From: Thalassotalea hakodatensis
GTDB taxonomy: Bacteria > Pseudomonadota > Gammaproteobacteria > Enterobacterales > Alteromonadaceae
Assembly (NCBI RefSeq): GCF_030295995.1
Contig: NZ_AP027365.1
Span: 558,001-622,000 of the forward strand
Reading direction: 5' to 3'
DNA: 64,000 bases
Below the pieces are notes generated by a model. That model was not told where the DNA came from, did not search any database, and saw only the letters and a program-made list of their open reading frames with translations. The position numbers and the translations under genes were made by a program. Positions 57,673-64,000 of the stretch are shown piece by piece. How positions within the stretch are numbered: position 1 is the stretch's first letter; every line of letters starts with the position of its first letter.

Positions 57673-59949
57673 TTAATTGTTGAGAAAATAAGGGCGTTTG
57701 TAACCAAAGATACTGTTGTTAAACATTTCAGTTGTGTCTATTGGTTGTCTGTTACCGCCTAATCCTTTTATGATGAACTGTATCATGAATCCACTATCAA
57801 ATTCATCGCGGTTTTGCTGAAATTGATTTTGCTCATCAATATTTGAGTTAATATGTCGGTGAAAAGCAAAGCGAACCGCCCAGCAACAGCTTTCATATTG
57901 TAACCCAGCATAACTTTCTAAGCTTCGTTTATCTTTTAAATCTTGTGTCACACGCCCCACAAACTGCCAGTTTTTATTTACTGCGACACTTGTCAGTAAC
58001 GAAACTTGTTCAAGCTTGCTACCTGAGACATTTTTGCTATAGCGATGGTTCAATTGAATTGTATTATTATTGTCAAAAATATAATCTAACGAGCTTTGGC
58101 TTCGATTGGTTGAGTTTTCTTTTGTGTTGTATTGAATGTCGCTACTAAATTGCCAATTTCTATTCAAACTTAAGTACAATTCACTGGCTAGTGCTGATTC
58201 ACCTGATGAGGCGATTTGCTGGTTGTTGTGGCTAACATGGGTATCATTTAAGTAAACAATGCGACCGACACTTAATCTAAACTTTTCTGTATTGTCATTA
58301 TCGAGCAAACGACTGGTGATACCCCATGAATACTGATTTGCTTGTGCAATTCTGTCTAAACCACTAAAGCGTCTATCCCGAAAAAGGCCATCATAGTCAT
58401 CTTGCAATGTTGTTGTATCGTAAACGCCAATTGCAGATTGATCTTCATCTGGAATGTATAAATATTGTAATTGTGGTTCTAGGGTTTGGGTGAAAGCTTG
58501 ATCGAAATAGGTAATATCACGGTCAAAGTTCATTCCACCATGTAAGCGAATTTTAGGCAAGGTTCTATTCACTGATTTTTCTAAACGATTAAATGCCTCT
58601 GTTCGGGTTTGATGGTAGTTGGTTTGTAACACTCTCAGTTCAGAGTTAAGAAACCATGCAGGTGTTGAAATCGGTAACGTGAGGCCCGCTTCAAAATGAT
58701 ATCTGTCTGCTTCAGGCAATGCTAGATTATTTGACGTAAATCGGGTAATTTCAGAATAAATATCAAATTCGGCATGATAAAAGTTAAGAGGAGTAAAATG
58801 GCTAAACTCAATATGGGGTAGGGTTTGATAACTCGTTTGGTGTTCACCTAATACTTCAAAATCTTGAAGTTGCAGTTTGGTAAACCAGTTATCGCTGAAA
58901 TATGCGATTTCTCCTATTTGATACAAGTAGGCATCGTTTGAATTGTATTGCTCGCTTTTTATATCCACAAGGTAGTTGTCGTCACTAATTGTAGTGTAAT
59001 CAACGTAAGCACGAATGTTTTCAGAAATAGTCCCTACATGTTGAATACGTGCTAAATAGCGTTTGTCGTCATTATTTAATTCATCATCTTTATTTAAGTA
59101 TTCAATATTTAATTGACCATTTTGCTGGCCTGATAAATATCGGAATTCAGTTAATAGTTGCAGGCCACGTTTAGACATGTATCTCGGCGTGATAGTGGCG
59201 TCCATATTAGGGGCAATATTCCAATAAAAAGGTGATTCAAATTGAAAGCCGGTACGTTGTGAAGAAGAAAATTTCGGATAGAGAAAACCCGATTTACGTT
59301 CATTCGAAACAGGAAATGAAAAGTACGGCACATAAAAAACAGGAACGCCGAATAGTTTAAAGCGAGCGTTGTAGGCTTCACCGTGGTTTTCATCGAGTGA
59401 AATACTGATTTCGCTGGCTTGAATTTGCCAATCAGGCACCTCGCCATAACAAGTAGTAAAATTAGAGTCAACTAACGTTAAAGTACCATCGCCGGTGATT
59501 CTAATATTACCAGCACTACCGTGACCTGGATTACCTGCCAGTTGGTAAGAACTTTGCGTTAACTCGGTATAGTTTTGTGATTTGCTAGCATCTAACGATG
59601 AGGCAAAAATATCAACCGTTGGGTTTTGAAAGTGAATATTACCGGTAGCCGACAACGCAGAAGTTGTTCTATCAACAAATAGTTCATCAGCTGAAATGGC
59701 TTGTCCTTGTCCTGAAAGTGTTACTCCACCGATAAATTTGGCAAATTTTTCTCGCTTAATATGCGTAGATTTTGACCATATGTTATAGGTGTCGCTGTTT
59801 AATGTTTCCGAACCATCAACAATGGTAGGGTAAGTTGGAAGCGGGCAGCTAGCATTGATATTTTGTATGGAATCAGCAGTTTGCGCTAACACGTTTAAAG
59901 GAAAAAAATATGTCGTTGATATGACCAACAATGTCCGGAGAAAATGCAT
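57673..59949 (-). CDS. lptD: LPS-assembly protein LptD
   Basis: Outer-membrane translocon subunit that inserts lipopolysaccharide with LptE, 758 aa. A signal peptide of about 22 residues and an OstA-like beta-jellyroll domain precede a 26-strand-type barrel. The four disulfide cysteines are conserved as Cys35, Cys167 and the adjacent pair Cys688-Cys689 (CCWAVRF). It heads the lptD-surA-pdxA-rsmA-apaG-apaH cluster and is divergent from amgK-murU-djlA. Confidence 0.95.
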   Translation of the reverse strand: MHFLRTLLVISTTYFFPLNVLAQTADSIQNINASCPLPTYPTIVDGSETLNSDTYNIWSKSTHIKREKFAKFIGGVTLSGQGQAISADELFVDRTTSALSATGNIHFQNPTVDIFASSLDASKSQNYTELTQSSYQLAGNPGHGSAGNIRITGDGTLTLVDSNFTTCYGEVPDWQIQASEISISLDENHGEAYNARFKLFGVPVFYVPYFSFPVSNERKSGFLYPKFSSSQRTGFQFESPFYWNIAPNMDATITPRYMSKRGLQLLTEFRYLSGQQNGQLNIEYLNKDDELNNDDKRYLARIQHVGTISENIRAYVDYTTISDDNYLVDIKSEQYNSNDAYLYQIGEIAYFSDNWFTKLQLQDFEVLGEHQTSYQTLPHIEFSHFTPLNFYHAEFDIYSEITRFTSNNLALPEADRYHFEAGLTLPISTPAWFLNSELRVLQTNYHQTRTEAFNRLEKSVNRTLPKIRLHGGMNFDRDITYFDQAFTQTLEPQLQYLYIPDEDQSAIGVYDTTTLQDDYDGLFRDRRFSGLDRIAQANQYSWGITSRLLDNDNTEKFRLSVGRIVYLNDTHVSHNNQQIASSGESALASELYLSLNRNWQFSSDIQYNTKENSTNRSQSSLDYIFDNNNTIQLNHRYSKNVSGSKLEQVSLLTSVAVNKNWQFVGRVTQDLKDKRSLESYAGLQYESCCWAVRFAFHRHINSNIDEQNQFQQNRDEFDSGFMIQFIIKGLGGNRQPIDTTEMFNNSIFGYKRPYFLNN

Positions 59950-60182
59950 TAATGTTCCGATAAGTAAAATGGCTTGTTAGGTATCACAAAAATTCATATT
60001 ATTTTACCCCTAAAGTTGTTAATAATATAGCAATTTTATCTAATGAAACATTATTATAGCGGTATAACGAAATATAAGTACATATAGCGATAATGTGAAC
60101 CCAATAAATAAACGGTAATTCGTCTTTCCTGATTATTTTTTTTCATTATGTTAATTGTATTAGCCAACAGTAGGAGAAATTT

Positions 60183-61178
60183 TTGCACGACGTAAGACAG
60201 GACCAGCTAACGGATTGGTTAGCTGAAAAACACAAAAGCAATCAAGTAATACTGCAACCTTTAACAGGTGACGCGGGGTTTAGACGATACTTTCGGTTTC
60301 AATTAGATGAACAATCATTTATTGCGGTGGACTCACCAACTCAGTATTGCAACAATAGAGCGTTTGTTCAGATGTCACAACGTTTAGCGCAAGCGAATGT
60401 TCTTCAACCTGAAATTTTTTACCATGATACTGAGAAAGGCTTCTTTTGTTTAATGGACTTGGGGGATACCTTACTTGCTGATGTGTTATCGCCAGATACT
60501 GTGATTGAGTATTACCAGCGTGCGATTGATCTTTTGCCTGTTATTGCAATGCTTCCGCAAGAAAACTTACCGCACTATGATGCTGATTTTGTGAGAATGG
60601 AACTCGATATTTTTACACAATGGTTGTTAAAAGAGCATTTAGAACTCACCTTATCACCTGAAGAACGCCAGTCACTAGCAACCTGTTTTGACTGTTTAAT
60701 TGATAATGTATTGGCACAACCTCAAGTTGTGATGCATCGAGATTTTCACAGTCGAAATTTAATGTGTTATCAACAGCAACTAGCAGTAATTGATTTTCAA
60801 GATGCAGTTATCGGCCCTGTTACCTATGATGTCGTGTCATTACTTAGAGATTGCTACGTTAAATGGTCAGATGATGTTGTAGAACAAGCATTGAAATATT
60901 TTATTGCTCACTATGGTAAACAATTAACAGGAGAGAATATATCTACTGCGCAATGGCGTCGATGGTTCGATTTAATGGGAATTCAACGTCATGTAAAGGC
61001 GGCAGGAATATTTGCACGATTAAAGCATCGCGATGGCAAGCCTAGTTATGTGAAGGATATCCCGTTGACCTTGCATTATATTGTTGACGTTTGTCAGCAT
61101 TACCCTGAGCTTGCATCACTAAAACAATTAGTCATTGATAAAGTATTACCGCTTGTTGAGCACAAGGAAGCTAAATGA
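60183..61178 (+). CDS. amgK: N-acetylmuramate/N-acetylglucosamine kinase, AmgK-like
   Basis: Aminoglycoside-phosphotransferase-fold sugar kinase of 331 aa that phosphorylates MurNAc at the anomeric carbon in peptidoglycan recycling. The catalytic loop is MHRDFHSRN and the metal-binding Asp lies in VIDFQDAVIGP. A TTG start is supported by AGGAG 6 bp upstream. It overlaps murU by 4 bp, and the amgK-murU pair bypasses the early UDP-MurNAc steps (in Pseudomonas this gives intrinsic fosfomycin tolerance). Confidence 0.9.
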   Translation: MHDVRQDQLTDWLAEKHKSNQVILQPLTGDAGFRRYFRFQLDEQSFIAVDSPTQYCNNRAFVQMSQRLAQANVLQPEIFYHDTEKGFFCLMDLGDTLLADVLSPDTVIEYYQRAIDLLPVIAMLPQENLPHYDADFVRMELDIFTQWLLKEHLELTLSPEERQSLATCFDCLIDNVLAQPQVVMHRDFHSRNLMCYQQQLAVIDFQDAVIGPVTYDVVSLLRDCYVKWSDDVVEQALKYFIAHYGKQLTGENISTAQWRRWFDLMGIQRHVKAAGIFARLKHRDGKPSYVKDIPLTLHYIVDVCQHYPELASLKQLVIDKVLPLVEHKEAK

Positions 61179-61861
61179 AGGTTATGATTTTAGCGGCCGG
61201 CCGCGGCGAAAGAATGCGACCTTTAACCGATAATTTGCCTAAGCCAATGTTATCAGTAGCAGGAAAGCCATTAATCGTCCATCATATTGAAAAATTACGC
61301 AAAGCAGGTTTTCGTGAATTTGTTATAAACACTGCTTGGTTAGGCGATAAGATAGTGGCATGTTTAAAGGATGGTCGTCAATTTGGTGTATCCATTGTCT
61401 ATAGCCATGAAGGAGAACAAGCACTCGAAACTGCTGGCGGTATATGCCAAGCACTGCCAATTCTTGACGATAATAACGCACCTTTTTTAGTGGTGAATGG
61501 TGATATTTACGTTGATTATCATTTTAACGATATCCCGAAGTTATCAGAACAAACACAGGCACACTTATGGCTAGTGGAAAATCCTGAACATAATCCTTTA
61601 GGGGATTTTAATTTGGAAGATGGGCAGGTGAAAAATAATGGAGATACTGCTTCTCGATATACATATAGTGGCATCGGTATTTATCGTGCAGGCTTATTTT
61701 CAACCTGTCAAAAAGGTCAGCCAACGAAGCTAGCACCATTGTTGCGTGATGCCATTAATCAACAGACGGTAACGGGTAGTGTGTTACCCAGTAACTGGAC
61801 AGATGTGGGAACTCCTGAACGGCTTGCTTTACTTAACAAAGAATTAGAAGGTTTTTATTAA
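61175..61861 (+). CDS. murU: N-acetylmuramate-1-phosphate uridylyltransferase MurU
   Basis: Nucleotidyltransferase of 228 aa making UDP-MurNAc from MurNAc-1-phosphate. The GT-A motif is LAAGRGERMRPLTDNLPKPM and the metal-binding Asp is in VVNGDIYV. It overlaps amgK by 4 bp and djlA by 1 bp, so all three should be one operon. Confidence 0.92.
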   Translation: MKVMILAAGRGERMRPLTDNLPKPMLSVAGKPLIVHHIEKLRKAGFREFVINTAWLGDKIVACLKDGRQFGVSIVYSHEGEQALETAGGICQALPILDDNNAPFLVVNGDIYVDYHFNDIPKLSEQTQAHLWLVENPEHNPLGDFNLEDGQVKNNGDTASRYTYSGIGIYRAGLFSTCQKGQPTKLAPLLRDAINQQTVTGSVLPSNWTDVGTPERLALLNKELEGFY

Positions 61862-62652
61862 TGCGTATATGGGGCAAAGTACTTGGTTTTTTATTTGGTT
61901 TTATGCTGAGTAAACATTTAATCGGTGCATTATTAGGTATGTGGCTGGGACATCGCTTTGATAAAGGCGTGGGTTTCGATTTCGATCGATTTGCAGCGCA
62001 AGATGAAGAAAGTAAACAACAAACTTTTTTTTACACCACGTTCACCGTCATGGGGTATATCGCTAAAGCCAAGGGTCGAGTAACAGAGCATGAGATCGCA
62101 TTTGCTAGTGCCTATATGAATAAGCTTGGTTTAACTGCTGAAATGAAGAAGCAGGCACAAGATGCGTTTCGTGAAGGTAAATTGGCTGGCTTTCCTATAG
62201 AAAAACAATTAACAACGTTCAAAAAACGTTGTGGTCACCGACAAGACTTGCTGTTAATGTTTGTGGAAATTCAGATTCAAGTTGCGTTTGCTGACGGCAG
62301 TTTAGAGCAAAGCGAGCGTGAAGCTTTGCATGTAATAGCAAAAAAATTAGGTTTTTCGGCACGTGATTTAGATAAGTTGCTTGAAATGATCATGGCAGGA
62401 GCACAGTTTCATCAAGGTGCAGAACAAGGGCAGTCACATCAAGAACAACTTGAACATGCCTATAAATTGCTAGGAGTTTCCCCTTCGGCATCGGCTCAAG
62501 AAGTAAAAAAAGCGTATCGTAAACTCATGGCTCAGCATCATCCAGATAAACTTGTTGCAAAAGGCCTACCACCTGAAATGATGGAGTCTGCAAAAGAGCA
62601 GGCACAAGACATTCAGGCGGCGTATGAGTTGATCAACAAAAAGAAAAGTTAG
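61861..62652 (+). CDS. djlA: Co-chaperone DjlA
   Basis: Membrane-anchored DnaK co-chaperone, 263 aa. The short TM segment at about 5-30 has Gly-rich spacing (GFLFGFMLSKHLIGALLGMWLG), followed by a TerB-like domain (about 55-170) and a C-terminal J-domain (about 200-260) with the HPD motif in QHHPDKL. The start overlaps the murU stop by 1 bp. Confidence 0.93.
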   Translation: MRIWGKVLGFLFGFMLSKHLIGALLGMWLGHRFDKGVGFDFDRFAAQDEESKQQTFFYTTFTVMGYIAKAKGRVTEHEIAFASAYMNKLGLTAEMKKQAQDAFREGKLAGFPIEKQLTTFKKRCGHRQDLLLMFVEIQIQVAFADGSLEQSEREALHVIAKKLGFSARDLDKLLEMIMAGAQFHQGAEQGQSHQEQLEHAYKLLGVSPSASAQEVKKAYRKLMAQHHPDKLVAKGLPPEMMESAKEQAQDIQAAYELINKKKS

Positions 62653-62680
62653 CCATGTGTTTACGACTTATCTGAGCGAA

Positions 62681-63655
62681 TTACCACCCGAGTGATGTTA
62701 GCCAACCTTTAATTTGTGTTGCTAACGCATTGGCATCGTAATAGCCGGTAGTGAAGTTAAATAAGGTGGTCTGTCGATATTGAGACTTTGCAAGTTGTTT
62801 AACGTACTTGGTACGTAGAGCCACATTACGAGGAACCTGAAAATGATCAGCTTTCAAAGAAACATCAAGTATAGGTAAGGTTAAGTCAGTCAGATGTTCT
62901 GCCGCAATTTGTGTTTCTTGTGTCGTTGGCATGTAAGCACTTAACATGATATAGGCATTTGGTTTAGCAAATTCAGGCTGCTGTAAAATTGACAAAATTT
63001 GTGCAGCATTTTGCCCTTGTGCAATTAATATGATGATCCCAGGAAAGCTTTTTGCCTTTTCAATACTTGCGGCGATTAATGGGGCTAGTTGTTGTTGATA
63101 TTGAGCCAACTGTTCGGCATTTTCTGTTGCTTTAGCTGCATCGTCGAGCGCGTTTGAAGGATAGTTTTCAGGCTTATCAAGCGGTTGTAAACTAAATGTT
63201 GTCCATCCTTGTTTTGGCAATATTTTTCGTAATTCGTTGATGGCTTGAGGGCTCGTCGCCGGTTGTTGCCATTCTGGTATTAAAATAGCAATTCCTTTTG
63301 GTAATTCGCTATCATGGGTAGTCACTAAGGCAACGTGTTCATTATCATCGACCATAATATTTTCATATTCACCTTCTGGTAAATAATGCTTTAAATCTAA
63401 CGCATAAATTTCAGGCAATGTTTTAGGGAGTGATATTTCGGCTTTTTCAGGTGATTGTTGTTCATTAGTTACTGTTTCGGCATCAGCCTTGTTCGTCGTT
63501 TTTTCTGAAGCCTTTTCTGGTGTCGATTCGCTAGTGTTTTGTTGCGTTTCTTGTTCTTGGTTTTCTTGGCTGAACGAACGGCTAGAAATAGCTGAGCTAG
63601 CAACAATAAAGCTGATGATAACAGGCAAAAGTACTGCTTTTGTTAGTATGCCCAT
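62681..63655 (-). CDS. DUF3530 family exported protein
   Basis: A 324-aa protein with an N-terminal signal or anchor (to about residue 25), a long Gln/Glu/Thr/Ser-rich linker (about 28-80), and a DUF3530 domain of likely alpha/beta-hydrolase fold (about 85-324). The nucleophile elbow is weak: IILIAQGQNAAQIL has Gln where Ser is expected in GxSxG, so catalysis is doubtful. AGGA precedes the ATG. It is convergent with djlA. Function unknown. Confidence 0.82.
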   Translation of the reverse strand: MGILTKAVLLPVIISFIVASSAISSRSFSQENQEQETQQNTSESTPEKASEKTTNKADAETVTNEQQSPEKAEISLPKTLPEIYALDLKHYLPEGEYENIMVDDNEHVALVTTHDSELPKGIAILIPEWQQPATSPQAINELRKILPKQGWTTFSLQPLDKPENYPSNALDDAAKATENAEQLAQYQQQLAPLIAASIEKAKSFPGIIILIAQGQNAAQILSILQQPEFAKPNAYIMLSAYMPTTQETQIAAEHLTDLTLPILDVSLKADHFQVPRNVALRTKYVKQLAKSQYRQTTLFNFTTGYYDANALATQIKGWLTSLGW

Positions 63656-63766
63656 TACGATTCCTAATAATTATATCAATTGGTACTATATCGACACTTT
63701 AACGAAAAACTGTTGTTAAAAACAAGCTTACCGTTTCAGTTGATTAGCTAACTTCTTATCCCGAGC

Positions 63767-63807
63767 ACCAATAAACTGTTGCAAAAATAAACGCGAAAGG
63801 TCAACAG
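63767..63807. repeat. Second copy of the right arm of the 160-bp element
   Basis: These 41 bases match 48531-48571 with two mismatches (C to T and A to G). Only one arm is present here: no matching inverse arm was found nearby. It lies just after the stop of the RluA-type gene. Confidence 0.75.
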
Positions 63808-63816
63808 ACCCCAGTA

Positions 63817-64000
63817 TCAAAACGGGCAATCGGCTCCGATGGTTAGCATTCTTTGCTGAACTGGGTGATTAAATGTTAGTTCTCGTGCATGTAATAATAA
63901 ACGGTTGCTCATGCTAAGTGCTTGTGAGTGAGCATATAATCGATCTCCAAGTATGGGGTGGCCTAGATACAACATATGCACACGTAATTGATGAGAACGT
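63817..64000 (-). CDS. RluA-family rRNA/tRNA pseudouridine synthase, C-terminal fragment at window edge
   Basis: Only the last 60 codons are visible; the start lies off the right edge. The frame reads [23 protein letters not shown], the conserved RTHQLRVH segment of RluA-type pseudouridine synthases, and ends before position 63817 (TGA). The location after djlA resembles the rluA neighbourhood of E. coli. Whether it is RluA itself or a related RluC/RluD-type enzyme cannot be told from this fragment. Confidence 0.85.
   Translation of the reverse strand, partial: [60 protein letters not shown]

Overview
The window looks like a chromosomal segment of a marine gammaproteobacterium of the order Alteromonadales, most likely Colwelliaceae (Thalassotalea/Colwellia-like). 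This is inferred from the AT-rich DNA, conserved housekeeping blocks in their usual gammaproteobacterial order (lptD-surA-pdxA-rsmA-apaG-apaH; ispB divergent from rplU-rpmA-obgE; argR divergent from mdh), several TonB-dependent receptor loci, a halogenase-like gene beside a receptor, and short inverted-repeat elements between genes. No rRNA, tRNA, CRISPR array, prophage or transposase gene was recognised.

Layout. 1-11.2 kb is a starch/maltodextrin locus: secreted pullulanase (cut by the left edge), a large TonB-dependent receptor, a flavin-dependent halogenase-like protein, a lipoprotein alpha-amylase and a cytoplasmic alpha-glucosidase. Five copies of one palindrome (core ATACGTAT) in the two divergent promoter regions suggest a single LacI-type regulator. 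11.4-14.1 kb is an ECF42-type sigma-factor locus with VOC, DUF1428 and DGPF/YCII proteins and a matching candidate promoter. 14.1-15.7 kb is a divergent ArgO-type exporter and ArgP-type regulator pair. 15.8-18.5 kb is a CHASE-PAS hybrid histidine kinase, and 18.7-21.2 kb is modABC for molybdate uptake.

21.5-35.3 kb holds an M28 peptidase lipoprotein, two paralogous HDOD proteins, an NSS transporter, an rRNA-methyltransferase-like protein, a LysE exporter with a secreted ATP-dependent DNA ligase, several small or DUF proteins, glnK-amtB behind a candidate sigma-54/NtrC promoter, and a DyP peroxidase. 35.3-41.9 kb has a PEP-CTERM protein, argR/mdh, an LpxH-like phosphoesterase, and ispB/rplU-rpmA-obgE.

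42.2-51 kb is more accessory: a second M28 peptidase, a 315-bp MITE-like element, a TonB receptor plus PepSY iron-uptake pair with a weak Fur-like site, folA, a 160-bp inverted-repeat element, and a DUF2975-HTH-serine hydrolase cassette. 51.2-64 kb has a chemotaxis receptor, the lptD-to-apaH block, divergent amgK-murU-djlA (peptidoglycan recycling and a co-chaperone), a DUF3530 protein and the 3' end of an RluA-type pseudouridine synthase. A second copy of one arm of the 160-bp element follows that gene.

The most useful leads are the shared palindrome regulon, the ECF42 promoter match, and the two families of non-coding inverted-repeat elements. Most genes belong to known families, and I did not find a clear new defence or mobile system.
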